Below are positions 6,883 through 14,519 of a stretch of 26,529 bases of DNA, in pieces (the stretch's first letter is position 1; each line of letters opens with the position of its first letter). Below the pieces are notes generated by a model. That model searched no databases, was not told the origin of the DNA, and was given only the letters and a program-made list of their open reading frames with translations. The position numbers and the translations under genes are program-made. Origin of the DNA: W1P20-047 sp051878795 (lineage in GTDB: Bacteria; Actinomycetota; Coriobacteriia; Coriobacteriales; Eggerthellaceae); assembly GCA_051878795.1 (NCBI GenBank), contig JBJEKU010000012.1, positions 1 through 26,529 of the forward strand, read 5' to 3'.

Positions 6883-7572
6883 TCATCCTTCGTAAGGCAC
6901 CACCCGGTCGAGCAGGCAGCAATATCCGTCGTTGAAATCGCGATCCATATGGTAGTGGCCGAAATACCACCGCTTGAACCGTACGGTGTTGGAAAGGTAT
7001 TCCAGGTACTCTGTGAATGAATCACGCTCGAAGGAGTAGCTCAGGCGGTATTGCACCATGGAAGGCGCGCAATGGGTTACGATCACGTCGACTTCGTTTC
7101 CGCAAGCGGTGAGGGTCTTATTCGCGGTTGCCAGTTCTTCTTCGCCGGGCAGTTCTTCGGGCCACCAGTCTTCGCCTTCTTTGCGACGTGCCCGGTCGAC
7201 GCTGCGAGCTCCTCCAAGGGCGAACACGCTCACCCCATCGATATCGAAGCAGTGTCCTCGCATCAGATGCAGTACCTTGGGACGCACTTCATGGACCCTG
7301 CCGCCATGCCAGGATTTTTTCGGGAAGCTGTTCAGCAGAGTGTGGTTTTCGTGGTTGCCGTCGATGAACAGGGTAGTCCATGGTTGACATTCAAGCAGTT
7401 CGAGTCGGTGCGCATCCGCTTCGCTGATCGGATTGTCCCAGGGGACGCTGAAGTCGCCGCAGACGATCAGGTAGTCGTTTTCAGTCAAGTGAAGCCCCCG
7501 TTCCTCGAGTGCTTCTGGAGAAAGCCTGCTCTCGATGGCAAAACCGTGGACGTCTCCAGTGAAGTACAGCAT
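6883..7572 (-). CDS. Calcineurin-like metallophosphoesterase
   Basis: The 229-residue protein carries all motifs of the binuclear metallophosphoesterase fold: GDVHG (6-10), CGDF (38-41), DGNHENH (71-77), VTHCAPS in the C-terminal third, and GHYHMDRDF near the end. These supply the Asp, Asn and His metal ligands. The substrate is unknown; phosphodiesterase or phosphoprotein phosphatase activity is possible. There is no signal peptide, so it is cytoplasmic. The ATG at 7572 follows AAAGGAG at 8-nt spacing. The gene is monocistronic and convergent with the broken redox operon, sharing a bidirectional terminator. Confidence 0.88.
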   Translation of the reverse strand: MLYFTGDVHGFAIESRLSPEALEERGLHLTENDYLIVCGDFSVPWDNPISEADAHRLELLECQPWTTLFIDGNHENHTLLNSFPKKSWHGGRVHEVRPKVLHLMRGHCFDIDGVSVFALGGARSVDRARRKEGEDWWPEELPGEEELATANKTLTACGNEVDVIVTHCAPSMVQYRLSYSFERDSFTEYLEYLSNTVRFKRWYFGHYHMDRDFNDGYCCLLDRVVPYEG

Positions 7573-7895
7573 GATGCACGCTCCTTTCGAGGCTTTATGG
7601 GCATCTTGGATTTCAGGGGATTGGGGGGAATGCGCATTCCAGCACGGGCATGCTGCCTACGCTGAAAGAGGTTTATGGATGATGGATGTGATTAAGTAAT
7701 GCATTGCATATCGATTATGCCATCCGTTTTCCGATGCCGCTTCAGAGTCTTCAGCTGAATTAAGGATTCTTCAGTAAGGCTTGAGGCTTGTAAGCTTGAA
7801 AAAACAAGACGATTCGTCGTTTTGTCGTTTATCTTTAATGGTAGTCATCATCGGCGGCTCTGTGCTGCCGCGAAGAAGCTCGAGGAAGGGGAGTC
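7573..7895. other. Divergent intergenic region
   Basis: This region separates the minus-strand phosphoesterase from the plus-strand zinc-ribbon gene and should hold both promoters. An AT-rich stretch with the palindrome ATGCATTGCAT lies around 7700. CTTCAG occurs three times (7740, 7749, 7769) on the plus strand. No promoter pair could be assigned with confidence. Confidence 0.5.
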
Positions 7896-9140
7896 ATGGC
7901 TCGGGAAAGCCTTACCTACCAGTGCCCCGCGTGCGGGGGACCGCTTCATTTCGACGCCCAAACCGGTGTTCCCACTTGTGATTATTGCGATTCCACCTTT
8001 ACCGTTGAACAGGTTGAAGCCTATTACGCCGAAAAGCAGGCCAAGGCGGATGCTGCGGCAATGGCGGATGCTTCTGCAAAAACGCCAAGCAATCCCGCAG
8101 GTGCGCATGTGGCGGATGTTGGCCAGCGGCCTTCGTCGGGTGTGGATGGTCGCGATCGTGCTCGTCAGGCCCAGCATGCCGGCGTTTACATGCAGACGCA
8201 GGTGACTGGTGGCGATGCGATTGCGGCATATCTGCAGTCGAAGAAACCCCTTGAGGAGGGCGACGCGAACGCTTCCTGCGTGGTGTGCTCTTCGTGCGGC
8301 GCTGCCTTGATTGTAAGCGGAAGCACGGCGGTATCGCAGTGCCCCTATTGCGGCAACAATACCGTCGTTCCCGGTACTTTGGGCGATACGCTCGAACCCG
8401 ACCTGGTCATTCCCTTCGAGACTACGAAGGAGCAGGCGGTGGAGGCCTTGAAGAACCATTACAAGGGGAAGTTCCTGTTGCCGAAGGCCTTCAAAGCCGA
8501 AAACCACATCGAGGAAATCCAGGGCGTGTACGTTCCCTTCTGGCTGTTCGATGCAAAGGCGGAAGGGTCCCAGACCTTCCGTTGCGAAAACCACCGGTAT
8601 TGGTCGGATTCCGACTACGATTACGTGGAAACGACCAAGTACAGCTGCTACCGAAAGGGATCGACGCGTTTTGCGCGCATCCCCGCCGACGGCTCCAAGC
8701 GTATGCCCGACGATATGATGGACTCTATAGAGCCCTTCGACTTTTCCAAGATGAAGCCCTTTTCTATGGGTTATCTGCCAGGTTTTCTGACCGAACGTTA
8801 TGACGCCGACGTGCAATACTGCGCCCCGCGCGCGCAATTGCGCGCCCTCAACACCTTGGGGTCCCGCTTGGAGTCAACGGTCACAGGTTATGACACCGTT
8901 CTGCCCGACAATCGAGTTGATGGCGATGTGTCCTACACCAACGTGTCTTACGCGCTTTTCCCCGTATGGATGCTCCATACCAAGTGGAACGGCGGAGATT
9001 ACCTGTTCGCTATGAACGGCCAGACCGGCCGTATGGTGGGCGATCTGCCCTGCGACAATAAGAAGATGGCCTTGACCGGACTGCTGACCTTCTTAGGTGC
9101 TGCGGTGCTCGGCGTGCTGCTCACCTTCCTGATCGTGTAA
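7896..9140 (+). CDS. Double zinc-ribbon membrane protein, YdjG-like (copy 1)
   Basis: The 414-residue protein begins with a zinc ribbon (Cys10/13, CPAC; Cys28/31, CDYC), then an Ala/Gln-rich linker (about 40-105). A second ribbon follows (Cys131/134, CSSC; Cys149/152, CPYC). Next is a beta-rich domain (about 165-385) with VIPFETTKEQAVEALKNHYKGKFLLPKAF and FWLFDAKAEGSQTF, and one C-terminal transmembrane helix (about 391-413). Such proteins are sometimes misnamed PriA helicase. The arrangement and the TPM-domain partner 28 nt downstream recall B. subtilis YdjG-YdjH, which form a membrane complex linked to PspA and the SPFH protein YdjI. Neither PspA nor YdjI is in the window. AGGAAGGGGAG precedes the ATG. 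The function is inferred to be membrane-stress or scaffold-related. Confidence 0.75.
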   Translation: MARESLTYQCPACGGPLHFDAQTGVPTCDYCDSTFTVEQVEAYYAEKQAKADAAAMADASAKTPSNPAGAHVADVGQRPSSGVDGRDRARQAQHAGVYMQTQVTGGDAIAAYLQSKKPLEEGDANASCVVCSSCGAALIVSGSTAVSQCPYCGNNTVVPGTLGDTLEPDLVIPFETTKEQAVEALKNHYKGKFLLPKAFKAENHIEEIQGVYVPFWLFDAKAEGSQTFRCENHRYWSDSDYDYVETTKYSCYRKGSTRFARIPADGSKRMPDDMMDSIEPFDFSKMKPFSMGYLPGFLTERYDADVQYCAPRAQLRALNTLGSRLESTVTGYDTVLPDNRVDGDVSYTNVSYALFPVWMLHTKWNGGDYLFAMNGQTGRMVGDLPCDNKKMALTGLLTFLGAAVLGVLLTFLIV

Positions 9141-9168
9141 ATGGCTGACGCAAGAGGAGGAAACTGAA

Positions 9169-10053
9169 ATGAGCAAAGTATCGTTCAAAGCGCATGTTCT
9201 CAAAGCGTCGGCTCTGGGTGCAGCATCGTTGTTGCTTGCGCTTATGATGGCAGTGCCGGTTGCGCCATTCGCGCCAAGCGTCGCATTTGCGGATGAGGCC
9301 GACCCCACAGCGCAAGCGGATCCTGTTCTGAACGCTGCCGACTATGCCCCCTTCGTCATCGACGAGGTCGGCCTGCTGAAAGAGGGCGACTACCAGGATT
9401 TCGAAGAGAGATGCGAAACCATGTCCCAGAACGTGGGTGTGGGTGTATACCTGGCACTGGTGGATAGCATCGGAGATGAAGAAGTGCGGGATTACGCCAT
9501 CGATTACTATCAGTCGAATAACCTTGGCATGGGTGACCAGAGGGACGGCATCCTGTTCTTGATTTCCGTGAATTCCCGCAAATACGTTACCGTCACCTAT
9601 GGTGCGGGGCGTGATGTCTTTACCGACTATCGCATCGATCAGATGGAAGAGGAAATCGTCAGCGATTTGAAGGAAGACCGCTTCGTCAAAGGCTGCGATG
9701 ACTATGTGACCCTTGCCGAGGAATCCGTCGATTACTACCTTGCCAACGGCGAGGGGATGTCCCGCGATAACGATCCCGTAGCTCAGAAGCAGGATCGCGG
9801 CATGGGCTTTGCCATCAGTGCCGTTGCTGCAGTAGCGATTGCAGGTGGCGTTTGCTTTGGTCTCCGAAAGCAGTTGAAGTCTGTCAAGGTAGCCTGCAGC
9901 GCTTCCAACTACGAGCTGCCCGACGCTTTCCATTTGAGCGATAGCGACGATAGGTTCGAAGGCGTCTTCGTAAGCAAGACCCCTAAGCCCAAGCATGACA
10001 GCGACAGCGGCGGTGGCGGCGGCTTCGGCGGTTCGAGCGGCGGAAGCTTCTAA
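9169..10053 (+). CDS. TPM-domain protein with Gly-rich tail, YdjH-like (copy 1)
   Basis: The 294-residue protein has a signal peptide (1-41, cleavage likely after AFA). An extracytoplasmic TPM (Psb32/MOLO-1-like) domain follows (about 58-195) with VIDEVGLLKEGD, VGVYLALVDS and DGILFLISVNSRKYVTVTYG. One transmembrane helix (211-231) leads to a cytoplasmic tail ending in GGGGGFGGSSGGSF, typical of many TPM proteins. The strong AGAGGAGG site lies about 6 nt before the ATG, and the gene is 28 nt after its zinc-ribbon partner. TPM domains in plants and nematodes have been linked to photosystem II repair and receptor regulation. The bacterial role is poorly known; the YdjH parallel suggests membrane tethering of a stress complex. 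A terminator follows at 10097. Confidence 0.8.
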   Translation: MSKVSFKAHVLKASALGAASLLLALMMAVPVAPFAPSVAFADEADPTAQADPVLNAADYAPFVIDEVGLLKEGDYQDFEERCETMSQNVGVGVYLALVDSIGDEEVRDYAIDYYQSNNLGMGDQRDGILFLISVNSRKYVTVTYGAGRDVFTDYRIDQMEEEIVSDLKEDRFVKGCDDYVTLAEESVDYYLANGEGMSRDNDPVAQKQDRGMGFAISAVAAVAIAGGVCFGLRKQLKSVKVACSASNYELPDAFHLSDSDDRFEGVFVSKTPKPKHDSDSGGGGGFGGSSGGSF

Positions 10054-10096
10054 TGGGTTCCGCATAATCTGTTTCCGCTCATATTTGCGAGATGAC

Positions 10097-10130
10097 AATC
10101 CCCCGGTTCCCATTGGGAGCCGGGGGATTG
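10097..10130 (+). terminator. Long terminator hairpin after the first TPM gene
   Basis: AATCCCCCGGTTCCC and GGGAGCCGGGGGATT form a 15-bp stem with one G-T wobble around an ATT loop, 43 nt after the TPM stop. The plus-strand tail GCTGTTGC is weak, but the stem is very stable. An identical 35-nt core recurs at 12844-12878. Confidence 0.7.
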
Positions 10131-10279
10131 CTGTTGCAACGAGCGGAATTGAGGCTGATGCGCATTGGACGAAATCCGTGCGAGTAGAGTGTATTGCTGG
10201 AAAGAAGGGTTGCTCTGGCGTTCTAGCTGGATCGACCTTCTATTTGCGATGGGCTTCAAGAGAAGGGGGATATATTTTG
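10131..10279. other. Short spacer between the two module copies
   Basis: No gene was recognised. An open frame running through here is only the upstream extension of the next gene. GAAGGGGGA (10262-10270) is the ribosome binding site of the gene at 10280. A promoter for the second module is expected here but no clear hexamers stand out. Confidence 0.4.
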
Positions 10280-11251
10280 ATGGATGTTGAGGCCTTGAAA
10301 TGTCCAGCCTGTTGCGCTCTGCTTTCGATCGATAACGCGACGGGAAGTGCGGTGTGCGAGTTCTGCGGCACGAGCTTTTCAAGGGAAGAGTTGTTCCCTA
10401 CGGAAATAGCCGCCGACCCGATGAAGGATGGGGTGTCTGCAGCGTTTTCGGGTCCCATGCCAATTGAGCCGCAAGCTATTGATAGCCTGCCTTGCGAATG
10501 CCCTGAGCACGAAGATATGGTTATTCCGTTCCGTGTTACGAAAGAGCAGGCAATCCAGGGTTTCAAGGAATATTACGCAGGTAGCAAGCTGCTTCCCAAG
10601 GCATTTGTGAAGGCTTTGGATAACCAGGAAATCGAGCAGGTTTTCTATCCTGTCTGGGTCTTCGATGTGAGGGTTGAAGGATCGCAGGATTTCGATTGTA
10701 AGACCATTCGCATATGGAATGATCGCGGAAGCGATTGCAAAGAAGCGAAATACTACCGATCAAGACGCAGAGGTTCGATTCGTTTGACTAAAGTTCCCAT
10801 TCCGGGAACAACAAAACTTCGAAAAGAAAAAGCGAAACGTCTTGAGCCGTATAACCTTTTCGAAGCTCAACCTTTTTCTCAAGGAGCGGTTCGGGGTGCG
10901 AACGTGGAACCTTTTTCCGTTGACCATCGATTGGCTGCTTCTCAGGTTGAAGAACTAGGAAAGAATGTGCTTACTGCCAAGTTTCATGAAAGCCTTAAAC
11001 AGTTCTATCGGATTGATGGCAAACCCCTGGATGCACGAGTTCTTGAAGAATCTTCTTATTCCGTCCTCGTGCCCATTTGGAGGCTTAAGTTCGAACATCT
11101 AGGGAAATATTTTCTGTATATGAATGGGCAAACTGGCGCTATTGCGGGTGAGGTACCTCCTAATAATGCAAAGATGTATTTATCTTGCATTGCGGCGTTT
11201 ACTGGAGTTGTTGCTGCCGGGGTTGCGTTCGCGCTTGCTCTTTTCGGATAA
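10280..11251 (+). CDS. Single zinc-ribbon membrane protein, YdjG-like (copy 2)
   Basis: This 323-residue paralogue of the gene at 7896 keeps one N-terminal zinc ribbon (Cys8/11, Cys26/29: CPAC, CEFC) and the same core. Corresponding segments are MVIPFRVTKEQAIQGFKEYYAGSKLLPKAF and FYPVWVFDVRVEGSQDF, then YFLYMNGQTGAIAGEVP before a C-terminal transmembrane helix (about 300-321). The second zinc ribbon and its linker are missing, which explains the roughly 90-residue difference. The central part is more basic (RSRRRGS, KLRKEKAKR). The ATG at 10280 follows GAAGGGGGA. The gene is more AT-rich than copy 1, suggesting faster evolution or separate acquisition. It is followed after 22 nt by its own TPM partner. 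Confidence 0.75.
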   Translation: MDVEALKCPACCALLSIDNATGSAVCEFCGTSFSREELFPTEIAADPMKDGVSAAFSGPMPIEPQAIDSLPCECPEHEDMVIPFRVTKEQAIQGFKEYYAGSKLLPKAFVKALDNQEIEQVFYPVWVFDVRVEGSQDFDCKTIRIWNDRGSDCKEAKYYRSRRRGSIRLTKVPIPGTTKLRKEKAKRLEPYNLFEAQPFSQGAVRGANVEPFSVDHRLAASQVEELGKNVLTAKFHESLKQFYRIDGKPLDARVLEESSYSVLVPIWRLKFEHLGKYFLYMNGQTGAIAGEVPPNNAKMYLSCIAAFTGVVAAGVAFALALFG

Positions 11252-11273
11252 TTGAAAACAGCAGGAATGAGGA

Positions 11274-12719
11274 ATGATGAAAGAAACACGTAATATTAAA
11301 ACCGCTACGAAACCCTTTCGTAAATGGATTGCAATACTCGCTGTCGTACTGTTCCTGGTTCTGGGTACGATTGGTCCTTCAGAGGCTTTTGCGAGCTCTA
11401 TCCAAGGTGCCTGCAGCACGGATTCGGGTATGATAAAAGCGGGATTAACCGATTCTGCTCATACCGGTGTTGATATCGGCAATAAGAAGAGTTCTGGCGG
11501 TAGCAGCAAAAGATCAAGCAGCAAGAAATCAAGCAGCAGTAGTAGTTCCTCGAAGAACAAGAACACGAACAGCTCAAGTGCAAACGCAGCGAAAAGCTAT
11601 GCTTACTTGAGTGCCATGCGATACTTGAATAAGGAATTTACTGAAGAAGATGGGTCTTCAGCTGATGAAGAGGGCCCCCTCTTTTCAGGGAATCCTCCTG
11701 CCGTATTTGACGGTGCGGGTGTTCTGGATGAATCCGCGATTGCGGATTTGGAAGAATCATGCGCTCAGATTTCAGATGAAATGGGATATGGCGTCTACAT
11801 TGCGTTGTTCAATGGGCTTGAAACAGATGATTTCACGACGTTTACTCGAGAATACTTTGAAGGTGAGGGGTATGGACTCGGTGACTTGAATGGCGGAATG
11901 TTGCTTGTCGTTGACTTGGCGAATGAGGGTTCAATAGGATATAGATCAAATATCTCTTCATCAGTCATCAACGATTTATGGAGCAATGAGATGCTCAGGG
12001 ATGTAGGTTATCGATTCGGTACCGAAGATTACTTTGGCGCATGCGAGCAGTATGTTTCCATGATCGAGCAGGCATTTCTTTACTATAATGAAGAGCACTC
12101 GTCTCTAAAACCCATCGACTCTGTGCAGTATGTCAACGATGAATGCGGATTTCTTTCTGGTGCTGAATACGAGGACCTTTCGTCCCGTTGTAAGAAGATA
12201 AGCGAGCAAACTGACACTCCCATCTTCATTGTTTCCGTTGAGACGATTGGTTCTGAAGATCCTGAAGACTTTTTGCAAAGGTTTGTTCAGGAACATGGGC
12301 TTGGTTTTGGCGAAGATTATCGTGGCGTATACGCGATGTTTGTTAAAGATACGAGTGATGTGTGCATTAAATATCGAGGAGAAACTTCCCAGTATTTTAC
12401 TGATGAAGAAATAAATAACATTACTGAAGCCTGCAAGTCCGTCAATTTCAATGAATTGCCCGAAGCATTTGTAAAAGCTTGCGAAGATGGTGTTGCGCGT
12501 TATGAAGAAGCTTTCAATCGTGCTACAAACAGGGATCTTATGATATCTTTCTTTGTTCTTTTGGCTATTGTGGCAGTGTTTGTGACTCGTCGCATCCTTA
12601 AAAAGAGTCATAAACCGAAGCGGCAGGAATGGAACATCCCGGATTATGAACGTGAAGGGTCGTTTATTCTGACTGAGTCGAATGACTACTTCTGCGGAGA
12701 GAAGAACGTCAAATATTAG
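11274..12719 (+). CDS. Tandem TPM-domain membrane protein with Ser/Lys-rich linker (copy 2)
   Basis: The 481-residue protein has a signal peptide (1-40, AFA cleavage site) and a low-complexity Ser/Lys linker (about 72-102). Two TPM-like domains follow: about 143-275 with VFDGAGVLDESAIADLEE and GYGVYIALFNG, and about 284-415 with YVNDECGFLSGAEYEDL and TPIFIVSVETIG. A transmembrane helix (422-439) and a 40-residue tail complete it. The tail motif LTESNDYF matches LSDSDDRF in copy 1, supporting common ancestry, but the Gly-rich end is absent. Neither the duplicated domain nor the linker occurs in copy 1. Codon use is noticeably AT-richer than in copy 1. ATG 11274 and 11277 are both possible starts after AGGA. 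It probably acts outside the membrane with the zinc-ribbon partner encoded just upstream. Confidence 0.75.
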   Translation: MMKETRNIKTATKPFRKWIAILAVVLFLVLGTIGPSEAFASSIQGACSTDSGMIKAGLTDSAHTGVDIGNKKSSGGSSKRSSSKKSSSSSSSSKNKNTNSSSANAAKSYAYLSAMRYLNKEFTEEDGSSADEEGPLFSGNPPAVFDGAGVLDESAIADLEESCAQISDEMGYGVYIALFNGLETDDFTTFTREYFEGEGYGLGDLNGGMLLVVDLANEGSIGYRSNISSSVINDLWSNEMLRDVGYRFGTEDYFGACEQYVSMIEQAFLYYNEEHSSLKPIDSVQYVNDECGFLSGAEYEDLSSRCKKISEQTDTPIFIVSVETIGSEDPEDFLQRFVQEHGLGFGEDYRGVYAMFVKDTSDVCIKYRGETSQYFTDEEINNITEACKSVNFNELPEAFVKACEDGVARYEEAFNRATNRDLMISFFVLLAIVAVFVTRRILKKSHKPKRQEWNIPDYEREGSFILTESNDYFCGEKNVKY

Positions 12720-13010
12720 ACATCGCATCTTCGCTGAGATGATATTTAGGTGTTGGGAAAACGCATTCAAGTAACCTGGTGTGCTCATGAATTAGTTAGT
12801 TCTTACTTGGCTTGCTTCCCGATTATCGACCTCGAATGAAAATATCCCCCGGTTCCCATTGGGAGCCGGGGGATTGCTATTTACGCATCGTCGCTGTGTG
12901 CTGGTCTTGAGAAGCGAGCCCTTGCGTTTCGAATCTTCGAACGGGATGCGCTTGGGAACTTTGTCGGTAGTTGTAACTAAGGGATAACCGCCGACGGCAG
13001 GGCCTTGTGC
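12720..13010. other. Intergenic region between convergent transcripts
   Basis: It holds the terminator at 12844-12878. The remaining about 130 nt on the right shows no gene, RNA or repeat that can be recognised. Confidence 0.5.
12844..12878. terminator. Bidirectional terminator, identical to the one after module copy 1
   Basis: The hairpin ATCCCCCGGTTCCC / GGGAGCCGGGGGAT with ATT loop repeats 35 nt of the sequence at 10098-10132 without change. On the minus strand it is followed by ATATTTTCATTC, so it may also end the choline-locus transcript coming from the right. Confidence 0.7.
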
Positions 13011-13283
13011 CTACAGGTACTTGTCTACCATTTCCCTGCCGAAGACATTGATCTGGTAGAAGATCCGTAGCCTGCCTTGGTCGTCAAGGTCGCAGCTGGT
13101 TTCGTCGAGAAGCCCGTTTTCCTTGGCGGTGGCCAGGGTTTCGTCCACGTCCTTGACCGTGAGCAGCTTGTATCCTGCGTACTCATCGCGCAGGGCTTCG
13201 ACGATCTGGCCTGCATGCTTTTCATTGCCGTCCATGAACAGTTTCAGGATCGCGTAATGCAAAGGGGTCTTGTTCGCTGCCAT
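13011..13283 (-). CDS. Small predicted winged-helix protein, function unknown
   Basis: The 90-residue protein has an all-alpha N-terminal half (HYAILKLFMDGNEKHAGQIVEALRDEYAGYKLL) and a C-terminal part with DVDETLATAKENGLLDETSCDLDDQGRLRIFYQINVFGREMV. That pattern resembles a winged helix (helices, then a beta wing, 'LRIFYQI'). It starts 2 nt after the permease stop codon, with AAGGGAGA inside the permease end, so the two are translationally coupled. It could regulate the locus or be a non-DNA-binding adaptor. No named family was recognised, so the fold is a suggestion only. Confidence 0.6.
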   Translation of the reverse strand: MAANKTPLHYAILKLFMDGNEKHAGQIVEALRDEYAGYKLLTVKDVDETLATAKENGLLDETSCDLDDQGRLRIFYQINVFGREMVDKYL

Positions 13284-13285
13284 TG

Positions 13286-14395
13286 CTATTCTCCCTTCTT
13301 GTTCTTACGGAACAGGTCAGCGGGATTGACTGCGATGCAGAAGATACCCGCGATCATGATGAGCGCGCCGATCCATTGGATAGCTGCAAGCGGCGGATAG
13401 CTTTCGGACATACCGCCGATGTCGAGCAACCCTAAGATCACCCAGATGAAGAAGGGTCCCCAGAAGGCGTACATGCCATTGCAGGCCATGCCCAGAGCTG
13501 CGCCGCACATGGAGTTGCCCTTGTACCAGAACGAGTAGGCGGGCATGGCGAAGAAGCCGGAGATGAGGAAGATCAGCAGTGCCGGGCTGGTGAATGCGGC
13601 ACCTGCCAGCTGACCCAGCCCCTCGATTCCGCCGCCCACGATGGCGAGCACGGGGAAGACTACGAGCAGCTCCAACAGGCCTGCAGTGACCTGGCGGATG
13701 GCGATGCCGATGCGGTAGTCGATCAGGATGGTGCCGAATCCCGCAACACAGCCCTCGAAGCCCCAGCCGAATGCAGCCAGGAATGCGAACAGGCAGGCGA
13801 TTGCGGCGCCCGGTCCCATGGATGCGAAGCTGGTGCCCCCGATGAGCGCTGCAGCGAGCAGGCAGATGATCACGCCGATGATCCTATGCCCGCTCAGGTC
13901 CTGCTTGAACAGGATCCGGCCCAGGGCAGCGCCGATTGCGCAGTTCAATGCTGCGATGGGAACGATCACGCCAGGGTTGCCTGCTGCAGTGGCGGCGTTA
14001 AGAGCTACCACGTAGGCGATGGTGGCAAAGGGCCCGCCGATTGCCGCACAGACGATCATCACGATGCCGGGCTTGCTCTTCACCGTGTTCCACAGATCGC
14101 CCAACTGCTTGTTCTTCGCGCAGACGATAAGCGACCAGATGCCGCTGATGGTGTCATTCAGGCCCGCGGCAAGCGCTGCCAGGGTGAAGGTGATGGTGAA
14201 CACGCTGAGTGCGGGCATGCCGTTACCCCATTCGGTGCCGGCGAACCATTCGCCCCAGACGCCCTGCGTTTCCGCCAGGGTCAGAAAGCCGGTATACAGG
14301 CCATAGCAGACGCCGGACATGATGGCGAAGATCAGGCCCTTCACCATGAAGTTCCTTCTCCGTTGCTCTCGCAGGGCCTTTACGTTTGCGTCCAT
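13286..14395 (-). CDS. DMT-type multipass transporter, probably LicB-like choline permease
   Basis: The 369-residue protein has about ten hydrophobic helices and begins with a short basic cytoplasmic segment (VKALREQRRRNFMVKG). Helices rich in small residues (AIGGPFATIAYVVALNAATAAGNPGVIVPIAALNCAIGAALGRILF) look like EamA/DMT-type repeats. It lies 124 nt downstream of the LicC/LicA fusion gene. In lic1 loci the LicB permease takes up choline for that pathway, so choline or a similar amino alcohol is the likely substrate (inference). It is longer than Haemophilus LicB. The ATG at 14395 was chosen because GGAGAAAGGAA lies about 9 nt upstream; the in-frame ATG at 14440 lacks a site. Confidence 0.75.
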   Translation of the reverse strand: MDANVKALREQRRRNFMVKGLIFAIMSGVCYGLYTGFLTLAETQGVWGEWFAGTEWGNGMPALSVFTITFTLAALAAGLNDTISGIWSLIVCAKNKQLGDLWNTVKSKPGIVMIVCAAIGGPFATIAYVVALNAATAAGNPGVIVPIAALNCAIGAALGRILFKQDLSGHRIIGVIICLLAAALIGGTSFASMGPGAAIACLFAFLAAFGWGFEGCVAGFGTILIDYRIGIAIRQVTAGLLELLVVFPVLAIVGGGIEGLGQLAGAAFTSPALLIFLISGFFAMPAYSFWYKGNSMCGAALGMACNGMYAFWGPFFIWVILGLLDIGGMSESYPPLAAIQWIGALIMIAGIFCIAVNPADLFRKNKKGE

Positions 14396-14519
14396 GCGAT
14401 CAAGTTCCTTTCTCCGATACCGGATCGGGTCTTGGTGCATCTGCGTTTTCCGATCCGTGATTGATTCCAGTGCGCGGGGCGCTTGCCTCGATCGTCCCGC
14501 GTGAAGTGGGGTAGGTGAG

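Noticed and set aside
9121..10113. 330-codon minus-strand frame opposite the first TPM gene
   Set aside because: Antisense to a gene with a signal peptide, TPM domain and strong ribosome binding site; its own translation resembles no family.
11480..11580. AGC/AAG-rich repetitive stretch as a possible repeat array
   Set aside because: It is coding sequence for the Ser/Lys linker of the second TPM protein, not a separate repeat or CRISPR.
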